A stretch of DNA of 64,000 bases, taken from Microbacteriaceae bacterium. Lineage in GTDB: Bacteria; Actinomycetota; Actinomycetes; Actinomycetales; Microbacteriaceae. Below are positions 45,793-57,327 of this stretch, piece after piece (positions within the stretch are counted from its first letter, which is position 1; each line of letters begins with the position of its first letter). A model generated the notes under the pieces. It ran no database searches. It was not told the origin of the DNA and saw only the letters and a list, made by a program, of their open reading frames with translations. Location of the stretch: contig CANKTR010000003.1 of assembly GCA_947486475.1 (NCBI GenBank), positions 1 through 64,000 of the forward strand, in the 5' to 3' direction. The position numbers and the translations under genes were made by a program.

Positions 45793-47217
45793 TCAGCGCT
45801 TCGGCATCTCGGTGCCGACAACGTGCACGCGAATGTCGTTCGTCGAACCGGCAACTCCTGGAGGCGAACCCGAGATCACGACGACCTTGTCCCCCTTCAC
45901 CGCCAGACCCTCCGCCAGAAGTGATTCGTCGACCTCGGTGAACATCTGATCTGTGTGTGTGACCGGGTCAACCAGATAGGACGTGATTCCCCAGTACAGA
46001 GCCATGCGACGCCGAATCGACTCGTCTGTTGCGAAGGCCTTCATGGGAATGCGGAAGCGAAGGCGCGACATGCGGCGGGCCGAGTCTCCCGACTCTGTGA
46101 AAACACACACGTATTTCGCCTCGACGAAGTCCGCGACATCGGCTGCGGCGAGAGTGATTGCTCCGCCCTGAGTGCGCGGCTTTGTACCGAGGGGCAGAAT
46201 GCGCTCCAGACCGTGCTCTTCCGTGTTTTCAATGATTCGCGCCATTGTGGCGACGGTGATGGCCGGGAAAGCACCGACACTCGTTTCACCAGAGAGCATG
46301 ACAGCGTCCGCTCCGTCGAGAATCGCATTCGCAACGTCGGACGTCTCGGCACGAGTTGGGACGGGTGACGAAATCATCGACTCGAGCATCTGGGTTGCGA
46401 CGATGACGGGTTTCGCCATGCGGCGGGCCGCTTCGACGGTGCGCTTTTGAACAAGCGGTACCTGCTCGAGGGGTAATTCGACACCGAGGTCACCACGAGC
46501 GACCATAATCGCGTCAAAGGCCTCAACGATTTCCCCGATCGCCTCAACCGCTTGGGGCTTTTCGATCTTGGCGATAACGGGGAGCCTAATTCCTTCTTCC
46601 GCCATAATTTCGTGCACTCGCGTGACGTCCGACGCACTGCGCACGAACGAGAGCGCGATGTAATCGGCCCCGATGCGAAGACCCCATCGCAGATCGTCTT
46701 CGTCCTTCGTGCTCAGCGCGGGGACGTTGACGGCGACACCGGGGAGGTTGATCCCCTTGTTGTTAGAGACGGTCCCGCCAACGACAACCTCGGTGCGAAC
46801 CCGAACACCGTCGGTGTCGAGAACTCGCACGTTCACCTTGCCGTCATCGATGAGAAGTGTGTCACCGGCAGCAACGTCTTGTGGCAACCCCGTGAACGTC
46901 GTCCCACAGATTTCTTTAGTGCCCTCGATGTCTTCCGTCGTGATCGTGAAGATGTCGCCGATGGCGAGTTCGTGGGGACCGTCGGCAAACTTCCCGAGAC
47001 GGATCTTGGGCCCCTGCAGATCCACGAGCACGGCAATCGGCTTTCCAAGGTCCGCTGCAACCTTTTTGATGTTGGCGAAGACCGCTTCGTGGATCTCGTA
47101 CGTGCCGTGGCTGAGATTCATGCGGGCAACATCGACACCCGCTTCGACGACGGCTCGGATTGTGTCATAACTGTTCGTTGCCGGTCCCAGCGTGGCAACA
47201 ATCTTTGCGCGTCTCAT
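45793..47217 (-). CDS. pyk: Pyruvate kinase
   Basis: A 474-residue kinase of the last glycolytic step, phosphoenolpyruvate plus ADP to pyruvate plus ATP. N-terminal RRAKIVATLGPATNSYD, DLQGPKIRLGKF and the active-site IMVARGDLGVELPLEQVP are clear, and PVIVATQMLESMI follows. The C-terminal regulatory domain is complete. GAAGGA lies 4 nt before the ATG. The gene follows gltD but has a likely promoter of its own. Confidence 0.97.
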   Translation of the reverse strand: MRRAKIVATLGPATNSYDTIRAVVEAGVDVARMNLSHGTYEIHEAVFANIKKVAADLGKPIAVLVDLQGPKIRLGKFADGPHELAIGDIFTITTEDIEGTKEICGTTFTGLPQDVAAGDTLLIDDGKVNVRVLDTDGVRVRTEVVVGGTVSNNKGINLPGVAVNVPALSTKDEDDLRWGLRIGADYIALSFVRSASDVTRVHEIMAEEGIRLPVIAKIEKPQAVEAIGEIVEAFDAIMVARGDLGVELPLEQVPLVQKRTVEAARRMAKPVIVATQMLESMISSPVPTRAETSDVANAILDGADAVMLSGETSVGAFPAITVATMARIIENTEEHGLERILPLGTKPRTQGGAITLAAADVADFVEAKYVCVFTESGDSARRMSRLRFRIPMKAFATDESIRRRMALYWGITSYLVDPVTHTDQMFTEVDESLLAEGLAVKGDKVVVISGSPPGVAGSTNDIRVHVVGTEMPKR

Positions 47218-47247
47218 GTTGTCCTTCGTGGTGGGGTGTGGACTTCG

Positions 47248-48705
47248 TTAGAAGTGTATCGGGGCGTCATGCGCGGAAACCGGGATCGGCAGTGTCGTGC
47301 GACCGCGAAGGTACTCATCGGCGCGAGCCGCAGCGGCGCGGCCCTCGGCAATCGCCCAGACGATAAGCGACGCTCCTCGACCAGCGTCTCCGGCGACAAA
47401 CACACCGGGGATGTTGGTGTCATAGGTGCTATTCCGTGCGACCGTTCCGCGCGACGACAAGTCGATGTGCAGCTGGTCAACGAGGACGCTGGACTCAACG
47501 CCCGTGTAACCGAGCGCGAGGAGAACGACGTCCGCCGGAAGTGTCTTCTCACTCCCCGTTTGGGGTCTGCGCGTGCCATCGACGAACTCGGTTTCCGCGA
47601 CAACAAGTCCGGTTAGTTCACCTCGCTCGTTGCCGACGAATTCGACCGTGGATGCGAGATACGTGCGCTCCCCGCCCTCCTCGTGAGCGCTCTGCACCTC
47701 GAAGAGTTGCGGGTTCATCGGCCAGGGTTGGGTCGCCGGACGCTCGATCGGTGGCTGTTTGCCGATGGCGAGCGTCGTGACGCTCGCCGCTCCCTGTCGA
47801 AGAGCGGTTCCCAGACAGTCCGCGCCGGTGTCGCCACCTCCAAGAATGATGACGTTCTTTCCCGCGACGTCGATGTGTCCGACAGTGTTCTCCCCCGCGA
47901 CAGCACGATTGGAGGGGACAAGGTAATCCATCGCGAAGTGAATACCCGACAGTTCTCGGCCTGTGATGGGTAAGTCCCGCTCAACCGGTGCGCCGGTTGC
48001 GACGATGACCGCGTCGTACCGTTCCTGAAGCTCAGCCCACGTGACGTCGACTCCGATCGTCACTCCTGTTCTGAATCGGGTTCCCTCCTCGCGCATCTGG
48101 CCGATGCGGCGGTCGATGTGACGTTTTTCCATCTTGAAATCCGGAATTCCGTAGCGAAGCAGTCCCCCGACGTGGTCGTCCCGCTCGTAGACGGCCACAG
48201 TGTGCCCAACCCGCGTCAGCTGTTGCGCCGCGGCGAGACCCGCGGGACCAGAACCGACGATGGCGATGGTCTTGCCGGTGAGGCGGTCGGGTAGAACGGG
48301 GTTGATGTAACCCTTTTCCCACGCGGTGTCGATGATCGCTAGCTCTGCCTGCTTGATGGTGACGGCCGGCTGGTTTATGCCCAGAACACACGATGATTCA
48401 CACGGCGCCGGACAGAGCCGCCCCGTGAACTCGGGAAAGTTGTTGGTAGCGTGAAGTCGCTCACTCGCCGCCCGCCACTCGTCGCGATGGACCAAATCGT
48501 TGAATTCGGGGATCAGGTTCCCCAGCGGACAGCCTTGGTGGCAGAACGCAACACCGCAGTCCATGCATCGCCCAGCCTGACGCTCAATCTGTCCCGATTC
48601 ACGCTCGGCGTAGACCTCTTTCCAGTCGCGCAAGCGAATTGACACCGGCCGACGTTCGGGGGTTTCGCGCGTCGTTGTCTTCAGAAATCCTCGGGGGTCA
48701 ACCAC
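47248..48705 (-). CDS. gltD: Glutamate synthase small subunit
   Basis: A 485-residue FAD/NADPH-dependent subunit that feeds electrons to GltB. The N-terminal cysteine-rich part binds 4Fe-4S clusters ([17 protein letters not shown] and [12 protein letters not shown]). An FAD motif [14 protein letters not shown] and an NADPH motif [13 protein letters not shown] follow. The GTG start overlaps the gltB end and is supported by GGAGGTGA at 48716-48709, one of the strongest Shine-Dalgarno sequences in the window. Confidence 0.96.
   Translation of the reverse strand: MVDPRGFLKTTTRETPERRPVSIRLRDWKEVYAERESGQIERQAGRCMDCGVAFCHQGCPLGNLIPEFNDLVHRDEWRAASERLHATNNFPEFTGRLCPAPCESSCVLGINQPAVTIKQAELAIIDTAWEKGYINPVLPDRLTGKTIAIVGSGPAGLAAAQQLTRVGHTVAVYERDDHVGGLLRYGIPDFKMEKRHIDRRIGQMREEGTRFRTGVTIGVDVTWAELQERYDAVIVATGAPVERDLPITGRELSGIHFAMDYLVPSNRAVAGENTVGHIDVAGKNVIILGGGDTGADCLGTALRQGAASVTTLAIGKQPPIERPATQPWPMNPQLFEVQSAHEEGGERTYLASTVEFVGNERGELTGLVVAETEFVDGTRRPQTGSEKTLPADVVLLALGYTGVESSVLVDQLHIDLSSRGTVARNSTYDTNIPGVFVAGDAGRGASLIVWAIAEGRAAAARADEYLRGRTTLPIPVSAHDAPIHF
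47253..47258 (-). promoter_or_regulatory. Possible -10 element of pyk inside the end of gltD
   Basis: TACACT on the minus strand overlaps the last codons of gltD and lies 35 nt before the pyk ATG, leaving a leader of about 28 nt with a Shine-Dalgarno sequence. No clear -35 element is seen. Confidence 0.35.
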
Positions 48706-51700
48706 CGGTCACCTCCATGATTTGCCGCCACGCTTCCGCGCCGTCGGGGTCGCTTCCCGCATCGATTGCCGTGTTACGGATGATGGTTACACGGCGGAAA
48801 TCGCGCGGTGTTATTGCCGTGATGCGATCGCGAGTGGTAGGCCAGGCGTTGAGAAGCTCGGTGCCATAGAGCGAACCCGTTTCGGTAACGTGAGTGGTGA
48901 GCAACCCTCGAACCGTTTCGGCGTCATCGTCCGTCAACGACGTCAATTCGAGCTCACCGGAACGAATCGCGGCCTGGTTGACGGACGCGACGTCGAGATC
49001 GAGGACGTAGGCGTATCCGCCGCTCATACCGGCTCCAACGTTACGACCGGTCGAGCCGAGGATGAGAGCAATCCCCCCGGTCATGTATTCGAGCGCGTGG
49101 TCGCCAGTGCCTTCGACGACGGCCACAGCACCCGAGTTACGAACCGCGAAACGTTCCCCCACGACGCCCGCTATATACATCTCACCGCTCGTTGCCCCGT
49201 ACCCTACGACGTTGCCAGCGATGATGTTGACGTTGGACGGGAACGTTGACTCGAGGGGCTGGCGCAGCACGATTCGACCGCCGCTGAGGCCCTTGCCGAC
49301 ATAGTCGTTCGAGTCCCCGATGAGGCGAAGGGTTATTCCGCGGGGAATGAAGGCGCCCAGTGATTGCCCGGCCGAACCGGCGAGCGAAATGTCGATGGTG
49401 TCTGGCGCAAGACCGTTTTCGCCGTGTGCTGTGGTGACGAAATGCCCGAGCATCGTGCCGATCGCGCGATCAGTGTTGCGGATGTCGGCCGTGAGTGAGA
49501 CCGGTGTCCCGTCGGCAAGCGCTCCCGCTGCGTCGCGAATGAAGGTGTGGTCAATGTGAGCCTCTAGCTCGTGGTCCTGTTGGCTCACGTTATATCGCGG
49601 AGCATCGTCGGCGAATACGGGACCGCGGAGAACGGGCGTGAGGTCGAGCCCTTCGGTCTTCCAGTGGTTGACCGCACGGTCTACATCGAGAATCTCGCGG
49701 TGACCAATCGCTTCCTCCAGCGTCCGAAACCCCAACGATGCCAAAATCGCGCGAACCTCTTCCGCGAGGTACTCAAAGAACGTCTCGACGAACTCGGGTT
49801 TGCCGTTGAAACGCGCTCGCAAGAGCGGATTTTGCGTCGCAACTCCGACTGGGCACGTGTCGAGGTGGCACGCGCGCATCATGATACAACCACTCACAAC
49901 CATCGGAGCGGTCGCAAAACCGTATTCCTCCGCGCCAAGAAGTGCTGCAATGACGACGTCTCGACCCGTTTTCATCTGACCATCGACCTGCAGCACAATT
50001 CGCCCGCGCATATCGTTCAGCATGAGCGTTTGCTGCGCCTCCGCGAGCCCCAGTTCCCAGGGGGTCCCCGCGTGCTTCAGCGACGACAGCGGGCTGGCAC
50101 CCGTCCCACCATCGTGACCCGAGATCAGAATGACATCGGCCTTCGATTTGGCGACGCCGGTCGCGACGGTTCCGACCCCCGCCTCGGACACAAGTTTGAC
50201 GTGGATTCGTGCGGAAGGATTCGAACGCTTGAGGTCGAAGATGAGTTGCTTGAGGTCTTCGATCGAATAGATGTCGTGGTGTGGTGGAGGTGAAATGAGA
50301 CCGACACCCGGTGTCCCCATCCGCGTTCTCGCAATCCACGGGTAGACCTTGTTCGACGGAAGTTGCCCTCCCTCTCCCGGCTTTGCGCCCTGCGCCATCT
50401 TGATTTGGATGTCGTCGGCGTAAGTGAGGTACATGCTGGTGACCCCAAATCGACCGCTGGCGACCTGTTTGATCGCGCTGCGACGCTCGGGGTCCAACAG
50501 GCGGTCGACGGATTCGCCGCCTTCACCGGTATTCGATCGAGCACCAAGCCGGTTCATTGCGATAGCGAGCGTCTCGTGCATCTCTTGAGATATGGCCCCG
50601 TAGGACATTGCGCCCGTCGAGAATCGACGAATAATGTCGTGCGCAGACTCGACCTCATCCAGAGGAACCGATACGCGATCGCTCGCGAAACGGAAAAGTC
50701 CTCGAAGCGTCATGAGCCGTTCGGCCTGTTCATCGACGGCCGTGGTGTAGTCACGGAAAATGTCATAGCGCTTCTCCCGTGTCGCGTGTTGCAACTTGAA
50801 CACGGTCTCAGGATTAAAGAGGTGGGGAGGTCCTTCGCGTCGCCAGGAGTACTCGCCGCCCACGGGAAGAACTTCGTGGAATGTCGCGGGGTTACCGTAG
50901 GCGACCTCGTGCCGACGACGCGTTTCTTCGGCGATGACGTCCATCGTCACACCACCGAGAATGCTCGTGACCCCGGTGAAATAGCGATCGACCAGGTCCG
51001 TACTGAGACCAACCGCTTCGAATGCCTGCGCACCGGCGTACGACGCGACCGTGGAGATACCCATTTTGGACATCGTTTTGAGCAGTCCCTTGCCCAATGC
51101 GTAAATGATGTTAGCGACAGCCTCTTCGGGTGTGATCCCGGTTATGAGACCGGTTCGAACCAACAGTTCGGCGGTCTCCATGGCGAGGTAGGGATTAATC
51201 GCCGACGCACCGAACCCAACAAGGGTGGCGACGTGGTGTACCTCTCGGACGTCTCCCGCCTCGACAATCAGGGAGGACTGCATCCGCCGACCGGTTCGGA
51301 TCAGGTGGTGGTGAATTGCCGACAACATCAGGAGCGACGGGATTGGAGCGAGGTCTGCGTCCGAGTCGCGGTCGCTGAGAACAACGAACATCGCCCCGTC
51401 GTCGAGGGCCGAATCAACCTCCGCACACATGTGGTCGAGCCGTCGCTCCATCGCCTGCGCGCCCTCGTCGATCCGGTACAGCCCCGAGATGACGTGGGTC
51501 ACGAGACGTCCGTCGTGCTGCAGGTGAATTATTTTGGCGAGTTCATCGTTGTCGATAACGGGAAAGGACAGAGAAACCTGGCGCGCGTGGCCCGGTGTTG
51601 CATCCAGTAGGTTTCGTTCAGGACCGAGCCCAACGTGCAACGATGTCACGATTTCTTCACGAATTGCATCCAGTGGTGGGTTGGTGACTTGCGCAAACTG

Positions 51701-53242
51701 TTGAGCGAAATAGTCGAACAAGAGTCGGGGGCGTTCCGACAGCACCGCCACCGGCGAGTCGCTCCCCATCGCGCCCAGGGGTTCCGCGCCGGATTGCGCC
51801 ATCGGCATAATCAGGATTCGGACTTCTTCTTCCGTGTATCCAAAGGTCTTCTGGCGCCGTTGGACGGACGGAGCGGTGTGAATGATGTGTTCGCGCCACG
51901 GGAGCTCCTCGAGCGCAATCGCGTTATCGCGGGCCCACTCCCCCCACGGGCCGGCCGCCGCAATAGTATCCTTGACTTCAGCGTCCTCAATAATGCGGCC
52001 GTTGACCGTGTCCACGAGGAACATCCGTCCCGGCTGCAGGCGTCCTTTGAGAACGACCTTCTTCGGGTCAACGTCGTAGACGCCAATCTCGGATGCCATA
52101 ACCACGAGCCCATCGTCGGTGACGAGGAATCGACCCGGTCGTAGGCCATTGCGATCCAGTGTGGCGCCGGCTATTGAGCCATCCGAAAACGCGAGTGCCG
52201 CGGGTCCGTCCCAGGGTTCCATGAGTGACGAGTGGTAACGGTAAAAGTCTCGTCGCGCGGGGTCCATCGATTCGTCATTTTCCCACGCCTCGGGGACCAT
52301 CATCATGATCGCATGGGGCAACGAACGCCCCGCCAACTCGAGGAGTTCCACCACCTCGTCGAACGACGCCGAGTCGCTCGCGCCGTCGGTCACAATCGGA
52401 AAAAGAGACGTCAAATCACCCATTAGGTCGGACGACAACTGCGACTGACGTGCGCGCATCCAGTTCCGATTCGCGTTGACCGTGTTGATTTCTCCGTTGT
52501 GCGCGATGTACCGAAAGGGTTGAGCGAGCGGCCACGACGGAAAGGTGTTGGTCGAGAAGCGCGAGTGAACGACGGCAAGTGTGGATTCAACTCGGTCATC
52601 CGAGAGATCGGGAAAGAACGGCTCAAGTTGGAGTGTTGTCACCATGCCCTTGTACACGATTGTGCGGCTGGAGAGGGACGGGAAGTAGGTCGCCAACTCA
52701 CGCTCGGCGCGCTTGCGAAGTCGAAATGTTTTCCTATCGAGGTCGATACCCGACGCTGTGCCGTTGACGTCCGAGACGAAAACTTGCTCGAACGCGGGCA
52801 TCACGTCCCGCGCCAAACTCCCAAGGTGTTCGGGATCAATGGGAACCGTGCGCCAACCGAGCACATCGAGACCTTCACTCGCCGCTATTTCGCGAATTCG
52901 CGCCTTTTCCGATTCCCGTTCCGCACTGTCCAGAGGGAGGAACGCGATGCCGGCCGCGTAGTTTCCCTGAGCGGGCAGATCGAACGGCAGGACGGCTCGG
53001 AAAAAGCGGTCTGGTATCTGAATCTGGATTCCCGCTCCGTCGCCGGTGCCCGCGTCAGAGCCGACCGCGCCTCGGTGCTCCAGGTTACGAAGGCTTGACA
53101 GTGCGATAGCGATAATGTCGTGTCCCGCGTAACCGCGAATCGTTGCGACCATCGCGAATCCACACGAGTCTTTCTCATGGGAGGGGTTATACAGACCAAT
53201 TCGCTCGGGAATGGCGCTGAAGCGATCAAATGGGTTCAGCAC
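48698..53242 (-). CDS. gltB: Glutamate synthase large subunit
   Basis: A 1,514-residue subunit that makes two glutamates from glutamine and 2-oxoglutarate. The glutaminase domain begins after a short presequence at the cysteine of [11 protein letters not shown]; the FMN-binding synthase domain has [12 protein letters not shown] and [13 protein letters not shown]; the 3Fe-4S cysteines lie in [15 protein letters not shown]; the C-terminal beta-helix domain is complete. The GTG start has GGAAGGA 9 nt upstream. The 61-nt gap to lgt contains TTGACA (53301-53296) but no clear -10. Confidence 0.97.
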   Translation of the reverse strand: MLNPFDRFSAIPERIGLYNPSHEKDSCGFAMVATIRGYAGHDIIAIALSSLRNLEHRGAVGSDAGTGDGAGIQIQIPDRFFRAVLPFDLPAQGNYAAGIAFLPLDSAERESEKARIREIAASEGLDVLGWRTVPIDPEHLGSLARDVMPAFEQVFVSDVNGTASGIDLDRKTFRLRKRAERELATYFPSLSSRTIVYKGMVTTLQLEPFFPDLSDDRVESTLAVVHSRFSTNTFPSWPLAQPFRYIAHNGEINTVNANRNWMRARQSQLSSDLMGDLTSLFPIVTDGASDSASFDEVVELLELAGRSLPHAIMMMVPEAWENDESMDPARRDFYRYHSSLMEPWDGPAALAFSDGSIAGATLDRNGLRPGRFLVTDDGLVVMASEIGVYDVDPKKVVLKGRLQPGRMFLVDTVNGRIIEDAEVKDTIAAAGPWGEWARDNAIALEELPWREHIIHTAPSVQRRQKTFGYTEEEVRILIMPMAQSGAEPLGAMGSDSPVAVLSERPRLLFDYFAQQFAQVTNPPLDAIREEIVTSLHVGLGPERNLLDATPGHARQVSLSFPVIDNDELAKIIHLQHDGRLVTHVISGLYRIDEGAQAMERRLDHMCAEVDSALDDGAMFVVLSDRDSDADLAPIPSLLMLSAIHHHLIRTGRRMQSSLIVEAGDVREVHHVATLVGFGASAINPYLAMETAELLVRTGLITGITPEEAVANIIYALGKGLLKTMSKMGISTVASYAGAQAFEAVGLSTDLVDRYFTGVTSILGGVTMDVIAEETRRRHEVAYGNPATFHEVLPVGGEYSWRREGPPHLFNPETVFKLQHATREKRYDIFRDYTTAVDEQAERLMTLRGLFRFASDRVSVPLDEVESAHDIIRRFSTGAMSYGAISQEMHETLAIAMNRLGARSNTGEGGESVDRLLDPERRSAIKQVASGRFGVTSMYLTYADDIQIKMAQGAKPGEGGQLPSNKVYPWIARTRMGTPGVGLISPPPHHDIYSIEDLKQLIFDLKRSNPSARIHVKLVSEAGVGTVATGVAKSKADVILISGHDGGTGASPLSSLKHAGTPWELGLAEAQQTLMLNDMRGRIVLQVDGQMKTGRDVVIAALLGAEEYGFATAPMVVSGCIMMRACHLDTCPVGVATQNPLLRARFNGKPEFVETFFEYLAEEVRAILASLGFRTLEEAIGHREILDVDRAVNHWKTEGLDLTPVLRGPVFADDAPRYNVSQQDHELEAHIDHTFIRDAAGALADGTPVSLTADIRNTDRAIGTMLGHFVTTAHGENGLAPDTIDISLAGSAGQSLGAFIPRGITLRLIGDSNDYVGKGLSGGRIVLRQPLESTFPSNVNIIAGNVVGYGATSGEMYIAGVVGERFAVRNSGAVAVVEGTGDHALEYMTGGIALILGSTGRNVGAGMSGGYAYVLDLDVASVNQAAIRSGELELTSLTDDDAETVRGLLTTHVTETGSLYGTELLNAWPTTRDRITAITPRDFRRVTIIRNTAIDAGSDPDGAEAWRQIMEVTGG

Positions 53243-53303
53243 AAGTCGTCATCCTTCCGGGGAGCAGGGACGACGCTGGCCCTCGGTCAACAAGGTGTCA
53301 ATC

Positions 53304-54293
53304 TCAACGAGAGGAGCTTGTGGCGCCCGATCGCGACGTGGTGGACTCGGCTTCGACGGCGAGTTCCTCCGCGGTATAGGTGTCTTCCGATGCTACCCCA
53401 GTTTGGGAATCCGGACCTCGTCCGGGGACGTACGCGGCGGGTTCGAAGCCGGGGTGGCGCCGCGCCTGTACGAGGTAGATCGCGATACCGAGCAGCACGG
53501 CGGCGACCGCTCCCCAGACGTTAACACGAACACCGAGGAATGACTCACTCGGGTCGAGTCGAATGGTTTCGATTGCGATCCGCCCGAATCCGTACCAGAC
53601 GAGATACACCGCGAAATTTCGGCCCCACTGAAGACTGAAGCGACGACCGACCCAGATGATGACCACTGCGCCGACTAGGTTCCACAGGGCTTCGTAAAGG
53701 AATGTGGGGTGAAACAGTGTCTCCGCCGGCAATCCCAGTGGGAACGCGGGATTAAGAGAGTCAATCTCTAATCCCCAGGGTAGATCGGTTGGCCCCCCGT
53801 ACAGTTCTTGGTTGAAGTAGTTTCCGAATCGTCCGATTGCTTGAGCGATGATGAGCCCGGGAGCGATGGCATCGAGTAACGCGGTGAAACGAAGCCCGCT
53901 GACGCGACAACCAATCCAGCCGCCGACCGCACCCAACATGAGTGCACCGAAAATCGCGAGGCCGCCCTCCCACACATAGAACACGCGCGCGATATCTTGG
54001 CCGGCAAAGTAGTCCGCGGGATGGGTGATCACGTGGTACGCGCGACCGCCGGCGATTCCGAGCGGAATCGCAAAGAGGGAGATGTCCAGGATCAACCAGG
54101 ATTCAACACCACGCGCGACGAGGCGACGATTGGTCACGACGAGCCCGACGACGATACCCAGCAGGATGCACAGCGCGTATGCGTGAACAGTCAGATCGAA
54201 CGTCGCCCAGGTAGCGCCAATGTCACGAAGCCATTGTCCGATATTGAACGAACGCCACTCGGGGGGCGGAGACGGGATGCTGGCGAGAATCAC
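53304..54293 (-). CDS. lgt: Prolipoprotein diacylglyceryl transferase
   Basis: A 329-residue membrane enzyme that attaches diacylglycerol to the lipobox cysteine of prelipoproteins. The Lgt signature GRFGNYFNQELYGGPTDLPWG is split around its glutamate and arginine residues, with GGRAYHVITHP before it and LFHPTFLYEALWN after it. About seven membrane spans are predicted, and the last 55 residues form an acidic, serine-rich cytoplasmic tail. The GTG start has GAAAGGA 5 nt upstream. It follows trpA by 24 nt. Confidence 0.95.
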   Translation of the reverse strand: MILASIPSPPPEWRSFNIGQWLRDIGATWATFDLTVHAYALCILLGIVVGLVVTNRRLVARGVESWLILDISLFAIPLGIAGGRAYHVITHPADYFAGQDIARVFYVWEGGLAIFGALMLGAVGGWIGCRVSGLRFTALLDAIAPGLIIAQAIGRFGNYFNQELYGGPTDLPWGLEIDSLNPAFPLGLPAETLFHPTFLYEALWNLVGAVVIIWVGRRFSLQWGRNFAVYLVWYGFGRIAIETIRLDPSESFLGVRVNVWGAVAAVLLGIAIYLVQARRHPGFEPAAYVPGRGPDSQTGVASEDTYTAEELAVEAESTTSRSGATSSSR

Positions 54294-54314
54294 GGACGTC
54301 CTTTCGACATGTTC

Positions 54315-54320
54315 AGCCTA
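54315..54320 (-). promoter_or_regulatory. Possible -10 element of lgt built on the trpA stop
   Basis: TAGGCT on the minus strand begins with the TAG stop of trpA. It lies 21 nt before the lgt GTG, which also has a Shine-Dalgarno sequence, so a short leader is expected. Confidence 0.35.
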
Positions 54321-55112
54321 AGCCTGAGGGGAGACGAGACCCGACACGAGTTCCGTTGCGACCCGCGCGACGCCTGAGGCACCGCCATCGGCGAGAGCGG
54401 ACACGAGATGCGAGCCGACAATGGCGCCGGATGCGTAGCCCGTGACGCTGCGAACCTGGTCCGCCGTCGAAATACCCACGCCCACGCACACACGCGTTGC
54501 GCCTAACCCAGTGAGACGCCCCACGAGCGTGCGTGCCGCGACATCAACGTCGGCGCGAGCACCGGTGATCCCCATCGTTGATACCGCGTAGACGAATCCG
54601 CGGGAGTGGGCAATTGCCGACTGAAGACGTGCATCGGTCGACGATGGCGCAGCGAGAAATATACGGTCTAAACCGTAGGCATCAGACGCGGTGAGCCACT
54701 CGGACGCCTCGTCGGGAATCAAGTCGGGCGTGATGAGACCGGATCCCCCCGCCACCGTGAGATCGTTGGCAAAGCGATCGACTCCGTACTGGACAACGGG
54801 GTTCCAATACGTCATCACCAAGATGGGGGTGTCGACCCTCGCGTTCACAGCGCGGATGATGTCGAACAGTTGCGCGAGGCGAAAACCCGCTGCCAGCGAC
54901 GCGTTCGTTGCACGCTGAATCACAACACCATCCATCACGGGATCGGAATACGGCACACCCAGCTCGATAATGTCGACACCAGACTCGGACAACGCGATGA
55001 GCGCATCGATGGACGATTGAACGTCCGGGAAACCTGCCGGTAGGTAGCCAATCAGCACTCCGCGTCCGTCTGCGTGTGCCGCGTCGATGACCGACTCCAC
55101 CCGCGAACTCAT
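54318..55112 (-). CDS. trpA: Tryptophan synthase alpha chain
   Basis: A 264-residue TIM-barrel subunit that cleaves indole-3-glycerol phosphate to indole. The catalytic glutamate and aspartate are in [19 protein letters not shown], and [12 protein letters not shown] and [11 protein letters not shown] are also typical. The ATG overlaps the trpB stop by four bases. Confidence 0.96.
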   Translation of the reverse strand: MSSRVESVIDAAHADGRGVLIGYLPAGFPDVQSSIDALIALSESGVDIIELGVPYSDPVMDGVVIQRATNASLAAGFRLAQLFDIIRAVNARVDTPILVMTYWNPVVQYGVDRFANDLTVAGGSGLITPDLIPDEASEWLTASDAYGLDRIFLAAPSSTDARLQSAIAHSRGFVYAVSTMGITGARADVDVAARTLVGRLTGLGATRVCVGVGISTADQVRSVTGYASGAIVGSHLVSALADGGASGVARVATELVSGLVSPQA

Positions 55113-56308
55113 CGCACGTCCGTGATGAAACCAAAATAACGACCTGCTGTTTCCATGTCTTTGTCTCCACGCCCAGAGAGGTTAATGAGGATGATGTCCG
55201 ATGGCGCGAGCGTTCGTGCCAAGTCGAGTGCGCCCGCCAATGCATGCGCGGTCTCAATCGCGGGAATAATCCCTTCGGTCCGCGAAAGATCCATCATCCC
55301 TTGCATTGCTTCGGCATCCGAGATGCCGACGTAGGTTGCCCGCCCGCTATCTTTCAGCCACGCATGCTCGGGCCCGATACCGGGGTAATCGAGTCCAGCC
55401 GAGATCGAGTGGGACTCGATTGTCTGACCGTCTTCATCCTGTAGAACGTAGGTCCTCGCACCGTGCAAAACGCCGGGACGGCCGCGCTGCAGCGTCGCCG
55501 CATGCCGAGGCGTACCAATCCCATCGCCGGCCGCTTCGTAGCCGACCAACGCAACATCATCGTCGAGAAACGCATGGAAGATGCCCATCGCGTTGCTTCC
55601 ACCGCCAACACACGCAACGACGGCGGTGGGCAGCCGACCTTCGGTCGCGAGGATTTGTTCGCGCGATTCGTTACCAATGATTGAATGAAAGTCCCGAACC
55701 ATCACGGGGAACGGGTGCGGACCAGCGACGGTGCCCAGTAGATAATGTGTGTCCTCAACGTTGGCGACCCAGTCCCGCATTGCTTCGTTGATCGCGTCTT
55801 TGAGCGTGCGCGAACCGTTAACGACCGGAACGACCTCGGCGCCCAACAGTTTCATTCGCGCAACATTGAGGGCTTGTCGTTCCGTGTCAACTTCGCCCAT
55901 GTACACCACACAGGACATCCCCATGAGCGCGGCTGCTGTCGCCGTGGCCACGCCGTGTTGTCCGGCACCAGTCTCGGCGATGAGACGAGTCTTACCCAAC
56001 CGCTTGGCAAGCAGCGCTTGCCCCAATACATTGTTGATCTTGTGCGAACCGGTGTGATTGAGGTCTTCGCGCTTCAGAAGGATTCGCGCGCCACCGGCGA
56101 GGGCAGCAAAACGCGGGGCCTCGGTGATGATCGACGGTCGGCCCGTATACGAACGATGAAGCTCGGCAAGTTCGGCCTGAAAGACCGCGTCGGTCTTGGC
56201 GGCGGTGTACGCCGCGTCGAGCTCATCCAGGGCAGCAATGAGCGACTCCGGCACGAAACGACCACCGTATTCGCCGAAGTACGGGCCGAGTTCTGCGCGC
56301 AGTGACAT
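55109..56308 (-). CDS. trpB: Tryptophan synthase beta chain
   Basis: A 399-residue PLP enzyme that joins indole and serine. N-terminal [15 protein letters not shown], the PLP lysine in HTGSHKINN and the phosphate-binding [10 protein letters not shown] are complete. The sequence is of the TrpB1 type that pairs with TrpA. The ATG shares one base with the trpC stop (TGATG). Confidence 0.97.
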   Translation of the reverse strand: MSLRAELGPYFGEYGGRFVPESLIAALDELDAAYTAAKTDAVFQAELAELHRSYTGRPSIITEAPRFAALAGGARILLKREDLNHTGSHKINNVLGQALLAKRLGKTRLIAETGAGQHGVATATAAALMGMSCVVYMGEVDTERQALNVARMKLLGAEVVPVVNGSRTLKDAINEAMRDWVANVEDTHYLLGTVAGPHPFPVMVRDFHSIIGNESREQILATEGRLPTAVVACVGGGSNAMGIFHAFLDDDVALVGYEAAGDGIGTPRHAATLQRGRPGVLHGARTYVLQDEDGQTIESHSISAGLDYPGIGPEHAWLKDSGRATYVGISDAEAMQGMMDLSRTEGIIPAIETAHALAGALDLARTLAPSDIILINLSGRGDKDMETAGRYFGFITDVR

Positions 56309-57084
56309 CAGTTCACCTCTCGGAATTGTTCGACGACAGAACGGGCGTTTCCGGCCGTCACGAGTGCTTCGCCGACGAGGACGACGTCAGCACCCGCAGA
56401 ACGGTATGCCCTCACATCGTCGACCGAGTCGACCGCGGATTCGGCCACCGCAATAGCGTCACGAGGAATGAGATCACGAACCGATCCGAAGAGCGATCGA
56501 TCGAGTTCGAAGGTGGACAGGTCTCTCGCATTCACACCAATCAGCCCGGCACCAATGTCGGCAGCCTGGCGGACCTCGTCAGCGGAGTGGGCTTCAACCA
56601 GAACCGTCAAACCCAACTGGCGCGAGAATTCGTGAAGCCGCTCGAGAACGGCACTGTCCAGAGCCGCGACGATCAGCAGAACGATGTCTGCGCCGGCGGC
56701 GCGAGCCTCGAGGATTTGATATTCCTCCGAGATGAAATCCTTTCGCAACAACGGCACCGCGACTCGTTCTCGAACGTCAGCAAGGTCGCGCAGAGTCCCG
56801 CCGAAACGTCTTTCTTCCGTCAACACTGAGATGGCGTCCGCGCCACCCTCGACATAGGCCTCGGCGAGCGCGGGGGCATCGGCTATCGGCGCGAGCTCGC
56901 CCTTGGACGGACTCGCCCGCTTTATCTCGGCTATCAGCCGAATGTGGCGCGTCGGCGCAAGCGACTGATAGGCATTGATCGGTTCCGGAGACCCCAACGC
57001 ACGACGCTCTATCTCAGCGTACGAAACAGTTTCGCGCCGCGTCGCCGCGTCCTCGAGCGCGCCCGCGGTGAGAGCCTCCAGCAC
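56308..57084 (-). CDS. trpC: Indole-3-glycerol phosphate synthase
   Basis: A 258-residue TIM-barrel enzyme closing the indole ring. [18 protein letters not shown] holds a catalytic lysine, followed by [26 protein letters not shown] and AVAESAV. It is not fused to TrpF. The GTG start is 2 nt after the stop of the HGxxPAAW gene, suggesting coupled translation. Confidence 0.95.
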   Translation of the reverse strand: MLEALTAGALEDAATRRETVSYAEIERRALGSPEPINAYQSLAPTRHIRLIAEIKRASPSKGELAPIADAPALAEAYVEGGADAISVLTEERRFGGTLRDLADVRERVAVPLLRKDFISEEYQILEARAAGADIVLLIVAALDSAVLERLHEFSRQLGLTVLVEAHSADEVRQAADIGAGLIGVNARDLSTFELDRSLFGSVRDLIPRDAIAVAESAVDSVDDVRAYRSAGADVVLVGEALVTAGNARSVVEQFREVN

Positions 57085-57086
57085 GA

Positions 57087-57311
57087 CTAGTGTGAGGCCT
57101 TGGTCTTTGAGCCACCGACGCCATAGCCAACCTTGGACATCAGTGATCCAACGAGCGGTCCGATGATAAGAAGAGCGGAGCTAACCCAGACCAGTAAAGG
57201 CATGTCGACCCAGAAAAACCACGTTCCGGCGGCGGCACCGATGAGCATGATTGTTACTCCGGTCCAGGCAGCCGGAGAAGACCCGTGTCCGGGGTCGTGG
57301 GTGTCGTTCAT
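57087..57311 (-). CDS. HGxxPAAW family small membrane protein
   Basis: A 74-residue protein of unknown function. The motif HGSSPAAW at residues 9-16 defines this actinobacterial family, and two hydrophobic helices (about 17-33 and 37-58) follow, ending in a lysine-rich tail. It lies between trpE and trpC and has a strong GAGGAGGAA sequence before its ATG, so it is well translated. A link to tryptophan synthesis is suggested only by position. Confidence 0.85.
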   Translation of the reverse strand: MNDTHDPGHGSSPAAWTGVTIMLIGAAAGTWFFWVDMPLLVWVSSALLIIGPLVGSLMSKVGYGVGGSKTKASH

Positions 57312-57327
57312 GTCGTTCCTCCTCGCC

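Noticed and set aside
54290..54310. Six-codon mini-frame whose TGA overlaps the lgt GTG, considered as a regulatory upstream ORF
   Set aside because: Its ATG is only 4 nt after the putative -10 box, so transcription would probably start inside it; it has no ribosome-binding site of its own and contains the lgt Shine-Dalgarno sequence.
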